Below, in pieces: positions 1 through 5,479 of a stretch of 8,739 nucleotides of DNA. The stretch's first letter is position 1, and each line of letters opens with the position of its first letter. Below the pieces are notes generated by a model. That model was not told where the DNA came from. It saw only the letters and a list, made by a program, of their open reading frames with translations, and made no database searches. A program made the position numbers and the translations under genes. The DNA comes from an uncultured Ruminococcus sp. (GTDB taxonomy: Bacteria; Bacillota; Clostridia; Oscillospirales; Acutalibacteraceae): assembly GCA_902767175.1 (NCBI GenBank), contig CACXGH010000209.1:1-8739 (forward strand), in the 5' to 3' direction.

Positions 1-2
1 CA

Positions 3-76
3 GGAGCTAAAGCTCCCCGACGTCTGTTGACGGCGTCGCTCGCTCCAATCAAGCGAGCTTGTTGGAGCTTTGCTCC
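3..76. repeat. Cluster of four short GC-rich palindromes at left edge
   Basis: Four perfect hairpins follow one another: GGAGCT/AGCTCC (3-8 with 11-16), CGTC/GACG (21-24 with 29-32), GCTCGCT/AGCGAGC (38-44 with 52-58) and GGAGC/GCTCC (64-68 with 72-76). No reading frame of interest crosses them. Such compact tandem palindromes between genes resemble REP-like or BIME-like interspersed repeats. That they are repeated elsewhere in the genome is inference, since only one copy is visible and it may be cut by the window edge. Their sequence differs from the hairpin cluster at the right edge. Confidence 0.45.
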
Positions 77-123
77 TTGTTTAAGATCAGACATAGAACA
101 AATAGCTGGTTATATAATAGAAG

Positions 124-150
124 AAGCGGCAGGCGATAAGCCTGCCGCTT
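124..150 (-). terminator. Strong hairpin, probable terminator of the minus-strand RNA
   Basis: An 11-bp perfect stem (124-134 with 140-150, GCGGCAGGC core) has a 5-base loop. Read on the minus strand it is followed by a pyrimidine-rich tail, CTTCTATTATAT. On the plus strand the tail is only TTTAGC. It therefore most likely ends leftward transcription coming from the structured RNA and DUF1292 gene, though it could also work weakly in the other direction. It lies about 40 nt beyond the closing stem of the RNA. Confidence 0.6.
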
Positions 151-187
151 TAGCATTCTGAATAGTCAGCTTTAAAAATAAAGATCC

Positions 188-361
188 GCCCAACCGTCTG
201 CGTCTGAAATAACCTGCCTACGAGAAGAAGCAGGTGGGTGCTGTCCCTGCGATTTCATACTCCCTTCGTCCGCCGTAGCGGGAGGTCTGAAGTCCGCCGC
301 CGGAGATAAGCTCCCTGAATAAATGTTGTAGGGTTATAAAGACGCACTCAACGAATTGGGC
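188..361 (-). ncRNA. Structured RNA about 174 nt long, candidate 6S RNA
   Basis: On the minus strand a long interrupted closing stem joins the two ends. GCCCAA (356-361) pairs with TTGGGC (188-193), CGT (351-353) with ACG (195-197), GCGTCT (340-345) with AGACGC (200-205), and ATAACC (332-337) with GGTTAT (209-214). Inside are an A/T-rich unpaired stretch (about 316-331), GC-rich inner hairpins such as CTCCC/GGGAG, and a hairpin ACCTGC/GCAGGT (212-217 with 230-235) in the 3' half that competes with the last closing helix. Closing stem, large asymmetric bubble, hairpin in the 3' bubble strand and a length of 170-190 nt are the known layout of 6S RNA, the sigma-A RNA-polymerase decoy. A proximal -10 places the start almost exactly at the stem base. 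I identify it by architecture, not by a remembered sequence match, so another structured RNA is possible. Confidence 0.5.
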
Positions 362-365
362 AGAA

Positions 366-429
366 ATTATAAACAAAATAATTACCTTTTGTTTAAGTTG
401 ATTATACAACATTGTTCAGAAAAAATCAA
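366..429 (-). promoter_or_regulatory. Tandem sigma-A type promoters for the minus-strand RNA
   Basis: The distal promoter reads TTGATT (424-429), 17-nt spacer, TATAAT (401-406) on the minus strand. The proximal one reads TAAACA (390-395), 18-nt spacer, TATAAT (366-371), and would start transcription near 359-360, at the base of the closing stem. The distal start would give a transcript about 35 nt longer. Both boxes lie downstream of the DUF1292 stop codon at 459, so the RNA can be made independently of that gene. Confidence 0.55.
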
Positions 430-458
430 GAGGAAATTTCTGATTAATGAAATATTTC

Positions 459-773
459 TTACTGTTCCTCAATGTCTCCATCATCTGCATTGGCAGCAAA
501 TATTTCGGCAAGCTCATCAAGAAGCTCATCATCATCAATCTCAGCAAGCTGAGGATCGCCGTTTTCGTCCTCGACAGCCTCGAAGATCATGTAGGTATCA
601 TCGGAGGAGATGCCTGCATCGGGATCATCAAACTGAGGAATGAGCGCCAGATAATGACCGTCTTTGTAGTCGATTTCGTCGAGAACGAGGAATTCGTACT
701 CATTGCCCTCATCGTCTGTAAGGGTGACGAGGTCGTCACCGTATAATTCTTCATTTTCAAGCTCGTTGCTCAT
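459..773 (-). CDS. DUF1292 (YrzB-like) family protein, 104 aa
   Basis: This small, very acidic soluble protein fits the DUF1292 family. The family shape is visible: a disordered acidic N-terminus, a core beginning VTLTDDEGNEYEFLVLDEI (about residues 16-34), then HYLALIP (40-46), an acidic insert, YMIFEAVEDENGDPQL (about 61-76) and an acidic helical tail. Length is normal for the family (about 85-105 aa). There is no signal peptide or membrane segment. The ATG has an AAAGGAG ribosome site at about 783-789. Family members are widespread in Firmicutes, often near ruvX and ireB in a housekeeping cluster, and have no firm biochemical role; here the gene stands alone. Its stop is followed by no convincing terminator, so some transcripts may run into the structured RNA downstream. 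Confidence 0.88.
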   Translation of the reverse strand: MSNELENEELYGDDLVTLTDDEGNEYEFLVLDEIDYKDGHYLALIPQFDDPDAGISSDDTYMIFEAVEDENGDPQLAEIDDDELLDELAEIFAANADDGDIEEQ

Positions 774-818
774 TTGTATTACTCCTTTCGGTTTTTGTAT
801 TTGCTTATCATAGCCTTA

Positions 819-847
819 ATTTTACGATAAAATCATAAATAAGTCAA
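819..847 (-). promoter_or_regulatory. Promoter of the DUF1292 gene
   Basis: On the minus strand TTGACT (842-847), a 17-nt spacer and TAAAAT (819-824) form a good sigma-A promoter. Transcription would begin near 812, giving a leader of about 38 nt with the AAAGGAG ribosome site. The stretch 848-939 to its right holds nothing else that I recognise. Confidence 0.6.
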
Positions 848-939
848 TATTTATATCAGAATTATAACATAGTATTATATTGTTTGCTTTCAGGGTGTGC
901 CTTGCTGCATCTGAGTTCTTTTAAAGCTGAGATATTCCA

Positions 940-1022
940 TTGACAATTGGTATAAAGCTGCCATACAATTTTTTAAAAAAGTTCAAAAAAACTATTGACA
1001 TTTTATAAATCTGTGGTATAAT
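940..1022 (+). promoter_or_regulatory. Tandem promoters driving the large RNA
   Basis: The main promoter is TTGACA (995-1000), a 16-nt spacer and TATAAT (1017-1022). A TGG directly before the -10 gives the extended -10 TGn motif. An upstream candidate is TTGACA (940-945), 18-nt spacer, TACAAT (964-969). The -35 of the main promoter is preceded by A/T tracts (970-990) resembling an UP element. With a consensus -35 and extended consensus -10 this is the strongest promoter in the window, yet no ribosome site and open frame follow it. Confidence 0.7.
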
Positions 1023-1735
1023 ATACTCAAGATAAAGATAGAGCGAGCAAGGTACTGAAGGGTATAGCTTAACGGATCCGGTATTCGGATCGGCTCTTAC
1101 TTGGTCTAATCCACGAAGGGAGGCAAGCTCCGATGGGCGAATTGGAACCCGTTTGTCAGACTTCTCACGCCTCTTGGTGTGATGTCTTCAACAAGGATAA
1201 GACAGAATAAGAACGGATAATTTGATAGTTGCAGCCCTGTTTAACCCGATCTGCCGAATATCGGCTCTGAACAGTCGCTCCTATAATAAAGCTGTTTATG
1301 CTGTGAGTTCGGAAAGGTCTTTGAATTGTATGAAGAGCCCGACGATGACGGTCATGCTGCTGATTCTATTATATATTCCGGTATGGCAGCAGGGTGTCTG
1401 ACTTTTTGAAACTCACAATTGAATATAGGATATCATCTTCGGTGAATGTTGATATCACAACCGTTTGACATACGGGGATAGCCTCCGATAGCTTGTGGGG
1501 GAAGAATGTCAAAGCAGCTGAACTCGTTATTTCCCCTGTCATAGTATTGAAAGCTTCGTTCTGTACCGATTATCTGTCGATGCAGTACGGGTTGACATGA
1601 CGGTCAATCTTTTAAGCAGAGTATTAAGAGCTGAACAGCTTGAGGCATCCGGTGCACAAATCTCATGCCCTATGCGTTTCAATCTATGATCGGTTTGTAA
1701 CTGTTGGCAGTTTTCAATATAAATTCTATAATTAA

Positions 1736-1825
1736 GGATTGAGTCCCATGTAATATCCTCCTTATATTCGGTTTGCGTCGGCAAGCCTATCGAATTCAGA
1801 TTACATTTTAGGAATGAGTCCGATG
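1736..1825 (+). repeat. Direct repeat inside the 3' part of the large RNA
   Basis: GGATTGAGTCCCATG (1736-1750) and GGAATGAGTCCGATG (1811-1825) match at 13 of 15 positions and start 75 nt apart. The GGTTTGC/GCAAGCC hairpin lies between them. Repeated short single-stranded motifs of this kind occur in large RNAs as docking or self-association sites; that role here is only inference. Confidence 0.5.
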
Positions 1826-1855
1826 GTAACATTATAGATTTTACAAGTACGTTAC

Positions 1856-1890
1856 AGCGACCTCGACAGCGTTTGTCGGGGTCGCTTTTC
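1856..1890 (+). terminator. Intrinsic terminator ending the large RNA
   Basis: A 13-bp stem (1856-1868 with 1874-1886) contains one U·G pair, the core AGCGACC..GGTCGCT and the loop GCGTT. It is followed by TTTCTGTCTG. Stem length, GC content and the U-rich tail mark a rightward intrinsic terminator. Nothing upstream is protein-coding, so its natural client is the RNA starting near 1029. Confidence 0.75.
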
Positions 1891-1904
1891 TGTCTGCTCA
1901 GATG

Positions 1905-1942
1905 AAAACCACCATACTCCATGTGAATACAGTGGTTTTTTA
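1905..1942 (+). terminator. Second, backup terminator hairpin
   Basis: AAAACCAC (1905-1912) pairs with GTGGTTTT (1932-1939) around a long loop and is followed by more T residues. A-tract, stem and T-tract are the form of a bidirectional terminator. It stands 15 nt after the first terminator, so the pair would block read-through tightly. From 1943 to 2147 I see no gene, repeat or convincing signal. Confidence 0.5.
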
Positions 1943-2147
1943 GTTTATATCTCACTTAATAAGACTGCTGATTTGAACTGCTTATGTACAGGTGAAAACT
2001 GCGGCGTTTTATGTCTTAATGAGTATGAGTAATATCACGGAAACCAACTTTTAAAAACTGATAGATGAGAGCGATAAATTTCTTCTTCTAAAATTTGACT
2101 TATATGTCCATATTCACGGATTTAGTCAGCGCTTTTAGGAAAGGGGT

Positions 2148-2205
2148 ATGGGGAATCCACCTTTTTCTGCCGGAAAAGGGTTTTCCCCATGTGACTGTCC
2201 CGGCA
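2148..2205 (+). other. Large hairpin with two mutually exclusive pairings
   Basis: Form A is a two-part stem: ATGGGGAA (2148-2155) with TTCCCCAT (2183-2190), and inside it CCTTTT (2160-2165) with AAAAGG (2174-2179). Form B pairs TGCCGG (2168-2173) with CCGGCA (2200-2205) and would break form A. It lies just upstream of the putative promoters of the ligase operon. It could be the end of an unseen upstream transcript, a DNA-level operator, or part of a leader if transcription starts further left. No good promoter is visible to its left; a TTGACT at 2095-2100 has no matching -10. Confidence 0.4.
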
Positions 2206-2208
2206 ATA

Positions 2209-2267
2209 TTGATTTCCGTGGAGTAATATATATAATTCTTGAATAAAATCGGGGTTTGTGATAACAT
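2209..2267 (+). promoter_or_regulatory. Two candidate promoters of the ligase operon
   Basis: The first is TTGATT (2209-2214), 16-nt spacer, TATAAT (2231-2236). The second is TTGAAT (2239-2244), 17-nt spacer, TAACAT (2262-2267), with TGA giving an extended -10. The first has the better hexamers and would give a leader of about 74 nt before the TTG start at 2317. The second would start close to the ribosome site of the mini-ORF at 2286. Confidence 0.5.
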
Positions 2268-2285
2268 AATAAAATAGGAGTGCAA

Positions 2286-2300
2286 ATGAACATGACATAA
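2286..2300 (+). CDS. Four-codon leader ORF (MNMT) before the ligase
   Basis: An AGGAG ribosome site at 2276-2280 is followed 5 nt later by ATG AAC ATG ACA TAA. The stop codon directly abuts the ribosome site (GGGAGGG, 2304-2310) of the ligase gene. A ribosome ending here would be placed to re-initiate at the TTG start, so the mini-ORF could couple or meter translation of the ligase. It may equally be a chance start codon. No function of the peptide itself is claimed. Confidence 0.35.
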   Translation: MNMT

Positions 2301-2316
2301 GAAGGGAGGGAAGCGC

Positions 2317-3960
2317 TTGAAGGAATATGAGCTTTCATTTTATGAATTCCTGACAGAACAAAGTCTGAAATACGGTGATATGACTGCTTTAGTCTGCGGT
2401 GATACTGCCGTTTCATATAATAAACTAAGAGAGCTTGTGACATCAGGGGCTGCCCGTCTTATTTCAGAAGGAATGAAGCCCGGTGACAGAGCCGCTTTGT
2501 GGGGTTTTAACAGCCTTGAGTGGCTTATTGCTTTTTACTCCGTCACTGCTGCAGGCGGCTGTGCTGTGCTGCTGAATTATGGGATAAGTGCCGGGGAAGC
2601 AGGTTTGTTTGCTAAAAGCGTCGGCGCAGAGTGGCTGCTGTACGGTAATAACCGTGCATTGCTTTCTCAGCCGGAAGCGCCTTTAAAAGCCGCCGCTGCT
2701 GCCGGAATATCTGACGATAGAATAATTAAGCTGTCAGATCTTATGATTGGTGATGATTATAATTTCAATGCAGAACTGAGACCTGTCGATGCACGATCAT
2801 CTCAGGTTATAATTTTCACTACAGGTACGACCGCACACCCAAAGGCAGTATGTCTTTCGGCTTATTCTATACTTAACGATGCATTCGGTGCATATGAAAT
2901 ATTGAAAAATGGTCTCGGAAATACTCTTTGTATAGCTCTGCCGCTTTTCCACAGCTACGGACTTCTTGTCTGCCATGTTTTCCTCGGCTGCGGAAAAAGA
3001 GTTGTCCTGACACCCTATGTTAAGCCTGAAGCCATTTCAGAGCTTATCGGCAGCGGTGAAATTGACGATATAGCTTCTGTCGGGGCAATTTATGCCATGA
3101 TGACAAGACTTCCTCAGTTTGACAGCAAGGTTAAGGGACGGCTGAACCTCTGTATAGTTGGCGGAGGCTTTACAACACCGACAGAGATGATGCGTCTTGA
3201 ACGGGCTTTCGGCGGAGCAAGGATACTCTGCGGTTACGGTCAGACCGAGTGTTCGCCTGTTATTTCCGTAGCGGCACCCGATGATTCTCTTGAACTCAGA
3301 GCCGTTTCTGTAGGACATATTCTTCCCGGTGTTGATGTCCGTGTATGGAGAGAGGGTACGGGCTTTGCAGCTCATGGGGATATCGGCGAGATTGTAATAA
3401 AGGGCTATTGCACTATGAACGGCTATTTCGGTTCGTCCCGTTCGGCGATGCCTTTTGATAAAGACGGCTGGCTGCATACGGGTGACATCGGCAGAATGAT
3501 AGACGGTGATATGCTGCAGCTTACGGGCAGACTAAAGGATATTATAGTCCGCTGCGGAGAAAATATCTCGCCTGTTGAAGTAGAGCAGGCTTTGATGACT
3601 GTTGAGGGAGTTCGTGAAGCTAAGGTGCTTGGTGTGCCGCACCCTATATGGGGAGAGAGCGCAGAAGCGTGTATAGTTACCGAAAAGATACTTTCTCGGC
3701 AGGAGGAGGAAGCTTTTTCGGCTTATGTTATCTCTGAGCTTAGAAAAAAACTGTCCTCTTATAAGGTTCCTTCGCATATTTTTATATTTGAGCAGTTTCC
3801 TCTCAGCGACAACGGCAAGCTTGATGTCGGAACGCTCAGAGCAGCTCTTACTGGCAGACTTCCGGCTGTTTCTACTGTATCGGACGGCTTCGACCTCGGA
3901 AAGACGATGCTGTACAGTACCGCTGAAATGAGAAGGCTTATCGGAAGGAAAGATGAATGA
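2317..3960 (+). CDS. AMP-forming acyl-CoA synthetase-type ligase, 547 aa
   Basis: This is a cytoplasmic adenylate-forming enzyme, expected to activate a carboxylic acid with ATP to an acyl-AMP and pass it to CoA. ANL-superfamily motifs occur in order: A3-like IIFTTGTTAHPKAV (165-178), A5 YGQTECSP (307-314), A7 GWLHTGDIG (384-392), A8 GRLKDIIVRCGENISPVEVE (404-423) and A10 SDNGKLD (497-503) with the catalytic-type Lys501. Length is typical. The A3 loop is slightly unusual, with Ala-His and Ala where family members usually have Gly (TTGxPKG). The start is TTG, chosen for GGGAGGG 6 nt upstream and because the N-terminus fits the family; no better ATG is near. It heads an operon with a broken small gene and an alcohol dehydrogenase. 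Substrate (fatty, aromatic or other acid) cannot be read from sequence; loading of a carrier protein instead of CoA is also possible. Confidence 0.88.
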   Translation: MKEYELSFYEFLTEQSLKYGDMTALVCGDTAVSYNKLRELVTSGAARLISEGMKPGDRAALWGFNSLEWLIAFYSVTAAGGCAVLLNYGISAGEAGLFAKSVGAEWLLYGNNRALLSQPEAPLKAAAAAGISDDRIIKLSDLMIGDDYNFNAELRPVDARSSQVIIFTTGTTAHPKAVCLSAYSILNDAFGAYEILKNGLGNTLCIALPLFHSYGLLVCHVFLGCGKRVVLTPYVKPEAISELIGSGEIDDIASVGAIYAMMTRLPQFDSKVKGRLNLCIVGGGFTTPTEMMRLERAFGGARILCGYGQTECSPVISVAAPDDSLELRAVSVGHILPGVDVRVWREGTGFAAHGDIGEIVIKGYCTMNGYFGSSRSAMPFDKDGWLHTGDIGRMIDGDMLQLTGRLKDIIVRCGENISPVEVEQALMTVEGVREAKVLGVPHPIWGESAEACIVTEKILSRQEEEAFSAYVISELRKKLSSYKVPSHIFIFEQFPLSDNGKLDVGTLRAALTGRLPAVSTVSDGFDLGKTMLYSTAEMRRLIGRKDE

Positions 3961-4256
3961 TAAAGGAAAACTAAAATGCATACGGAACGTAATGTCAGTG
4001 CGTAGAAAGCAAAAAGTTATAGGTGCTGTGCAAGCTATCAGGGAATGTTCCGTAAGCTTTGATATTCAAGGAATCGCTCAATAAATCACGCCTTACGGCT
4101 CAGTATATGTCTTGCTTGCCCTTTTTCCGCCATCTTGCTGAAAAATCCCTTGACAACCGTCAGGCTGCCTGCGGTCTTTTTGCACAACCTGACGAAAAAA
4201 TTGCTGACACAATACAGACACTGAATTTAATCAGCGCTTCCTTAATACAGCCATAG
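3953..4256 (+). pseudogene. Small gene of about 101 aa split by a frameshift, unrecognised
   Basis: An ORF starts at ATG 3953, overlapping the ligase end by 8 nt, with GGAAGGA just before it. It runs 43 codons to TAA 4082-4084, ending SVSFDIQGIAQ. A second frame, open from 4056, reads on to TAG 4254-4256 with coding-like composition (KSRLTAQYMSC, FFRHLAEKSL, DEKIADTIQTL). Joining the frames between about 4056 and 4084 gives roughly 101 residues, mostly helical in look, with no signal peptide. The span is 304 nt, one more than a multiple of three, so one extra base or two missing bases explains the break. The last stop overlaps the ribosome site (AGGAG 4255-4259) of the next gene, which is tight operon packing as expected for a real gene. 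I do not recognise the family; it has no acyl-carrier DSL motif. Alternatives are two tiny genes or non-coding spacer. Confidence 0.5.
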
Positions 4257-4269
4257 GAGTGAATGATAA

Positions 4270-5340
4270 ATGAATGAAAACATAACGGTTTACAGTGAAA
4301 GAGAAGCTGTAAGAAATCATGCCGATGAGCTTGCTGCACTCGGGAAAAAGGCAATGATAGTGACAGGCGGCAGCTCGTCACGGAATAACGGCTCGCTTGA
4401 CGATGTTATTTCAGCGCTTTCATCTCATGGTACCGAATATGTCATCTTTGACGGTGTTGAAGAAAACCCGAGTGTAGAAACCGTTGTTACGGCAGCAGTA
4501 GCCGCAAGGGAAAATAATGCCGGCTTTATTATCGGTGTAGGCGGAGGCTCTGCACTTGATGCCGCAAAGGCAATAGCATTTTTGGCGGAAAAGGAAAATA
4601 CAGACCATAAGCTGTTATACAGCGGAAATGATGACAGCCGGCTGCCGCTTGCGTTAGTTCCGACTACCTGCGGCACAGGTTCTGAGGTAACACCTGTAAG
4701 CGTTCTTACAGTATCACAGCTGGGCACGAAAAAATCGGTTTCGCACAGACTGTTTCCGGATCTTGCGCTGATTGACGGAAAATATCTGAAAACAGCACCG
4801 CTTACATTGATAAGAAACACATCACTTGATGCATTGACTCACCTCATTGAAAGCAGACTGAACACAAAGGCAGATAATGAGAGCCGCAGAATAGTTGATG
4901 AAGGGCTGCAGATGTGGCGCAGCACAAGGGAAGTACTTGAGGGAAAGCCTGCCGATGATGAAATGCTGCAGACGATGATGAAAGCCTCGACAATTGCAGG
5001 AAGGGCAATTGCGCTGACAAGCACGACACTCCCTCACGGACTCAGTTATCCTCTTACGATAAGAAGGAATATACCGCACGGAAAGGCGGTAGGCTATTTT
5101 ATAGCAGGATATATTGCAGAGTGTGAGAAGTCCGAACAGAGGTATGTTTTGGATAGAACAGGTTTTTCCGATATAAATGAGCTGCAGGCATGGTATAAGG
5201 AGCTTTACGGAGCGGAAAAGGCAGATGGCGGAATACTTAACGATGCTATAGAGTTGCTGTGGCTGAACAAGCCAAAGCTAAAGACGGCACCGTTCAATGC
5301 CGACCTTGACGCACTCAGGCGGATAGCCGAATATACATGA
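4270..5340 (+). CDS. Iron-containing alcohol dehydrogenase, 356 aa
   Basis: This is a group III (Fe-ADH family) oxidoreductase, expected to interconvert an alcohol and an aldehyde or ketone with NAD(P)H in the cytoplasm. The Rossmann-like N-terminal half carries GVGGGSALDAAK (89-100) and PTTCGTGSEVTPV (131-143), the nucleotide-binding signatures. The metal ligands are all present in family order: Asp187 and His191 (DALTH), His256 (HGLSYPL) and His270 (HGKAVGYF). At 356 aa it is a little shorter than most relatives (about 380-390), mainly at the C-terminus. ATG 4270 has AGGAG 10 nt upstream; an earlier out-of-frame ATG at 4263 opens only four codons. It is the last gene of the ligase operon and is followed by a terminator. 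The pairing suggests an acid-to-alcohol or alcohol-to-acid route, but the acyl-CoA/aldehyde step is missing here. Substrate unknown. Confidence 0.92.
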   Translation: MNENITVYSEREAVRNHADELAALGKKAMIVTGGSSSRNNGSLDDVISALSSHGTEYVIFDGVEENPSVETVVTAAVAARENNAGFIIGVGGGSALDAAKAIAFLAEKENTDHKLLYSGNDDSRLPLALVPTTCGTGSEVTPVSVLTVSQLGTKKSVSHRLFPDLALIDGKYLKTAPLTLIRNTSLDALTHLIESRLNTKADNESRRIVDEGLQMWRSTREVLEGKPADDEMLQTMMKASTIAGRAIALTSTTLPHGLSYPLTIRRNIPHGKAVGYFIAGYIAECEKSEQRYVLDRTGFSDINELQAWYKELYGAEKADGGILNDAIELLWLNKPKLKTAPFNADLDALRRIAEYT

Positions 5341-5346
5341 GATTTG

Positions 5347-5374
5347 TCTCTCCCGTAAGGGAGAGATTTTTTGT
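5347..5374 (+). terminator. Terminator of the ligase-dehydrogenase operon
   Basis: TCTCTCCC (5347-5354), loop GTAA, GGGAGAGA (5359-5366), then TTTTTTG. It begins 6 nt after the dehydrogenase stop codon. This perfect 8-bp stem with a run of six T is a clear intrinsic terminator. Confidence 0.88.
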
Positions 5375-5382
5375 TTATTTCA

Positions 5383-5441
5383 CACATTTTGTTTTCTAAA
5401 AAATGTGATTGGTCACAATTGTATTATTTTGATTGTTGTGA
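5383..5441 (+). promoter_or_regulatory. Overlapping TGTGA/TCACA dyads, putative operator
   Basis: TGTGA-TTGG-TCACA (5404-5408 and 5413-5417) is a perfect inverted repeat ending just before the -35 of the next promoter. The left half also pairs as CACATTTT (5383-5390) with AAAATGTG (5400-5407). TCACAA (5413-5418) is repeated inversely as TTGTGA (5436-5441), bracketing the -35 and spacer. A further TCACA occurs at 5460-5464. The TGTGA half-site resembles Crp/Fnr-family targets, though the usual Crp spacing is six bases, not four. The regulator is not in the window. Confidence 0.45.
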
Positions 5442-5447
5442 TATAAT
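5419..5447 (+). promoter_or_regulatory. Promoter of the secreted protein-lipoprotein operon
   Basis: TTGTAT (5419-5424), a 17-nt spacer and TATAAT (5442-5447) preceded by TGA give an extended -10 promoter. Transcription would start near 5454, leaving a leader of about 90 nt before the TTG at 5545. Confidence 0.65.
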
Positions 5448-5479
5448 AATTACAGTAAATCACATGGGAGGTGAATGCG

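Larger units (their letters stand above)
1029..1890 (+). ncRNA. Large structured non-coding RNA, about 860 nt
   Basis: The region between a strong promoter (-10 at 1017-1022) and a strong terminator (1856-1889) has no plus-strand frame with start, ribosome site and useful length, but many stems. These are GATCCG/CGGATC (1075-1080 with 1086-1091); AGAC+CACGCC/GGTGTG+GTCT (1158-1187); CTGTTT/GAACAG enclosing GCCGA/TCGGC (1237-1274); an 8-bp long-range stem 1302-1309 with 1410-1417 enclosing CTGCTG/CAGCAG (1357-1362 with 1387-1392); GATATCA/TGATATC (1429-1435 with 1450-1456); TTTGACAT/ATGTCAAA (1464-1471 with 1506-1513); GGCAT/ATGCC (1644-1669); AACTG-TTGG-CAGTT (1699-1712); GGTTTGC-GTCG-GCAAGCC (1770-1787). 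Size and density recall large ornate bacterial RNAs such as ROOL, GOLLD and OLE, but I cannot assign it to one. I saw no RNase P, tmRNA, SRP or group I/II intron core motif. Function is unknown. More than one RNA, or a decayed region with chance hairpins, is possible. Confidence 0.6.

Noticed and set aside
218..412. Minus-strand ORF of 64 codons in the 6S-like region
   Set aside because: It overlaps the paired elements of the structured RNA, lacks a ribosome site, and its translation has no protein-like pattern.
447..746. Plus-strand ORF opposite the DUF1292 gene
   Set aside because: It is a shadow of a recognisable family member that has its own promoter and ribosome site on the minus strand.
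1282..1287. Internal TATAAT as a promoter for a small gene within the large RNA
   Set aside because: There is no -35 hexamer at suitable distance and no extended -10; it is probably chance in A/T-rich sequence.
1029..1890. Group I or group II intron, RNase P RNA, tmRNA or SRP RNA
   Set aside because: I found no domain V, no P7/P3 core, no GAGGAAAGUCC block, no tag-peptide frame with CCA end, and no GGAAG-type SRP tip.
1539..1955. Minus-strand ORF of 138 codons opposite the large RNA
   Set aside because: It starts at GTG with no ribosome site, crosses two terminator hairpins, and its composition (mixed Arg, Cys, His, no domain) looks like non-coding sequence.
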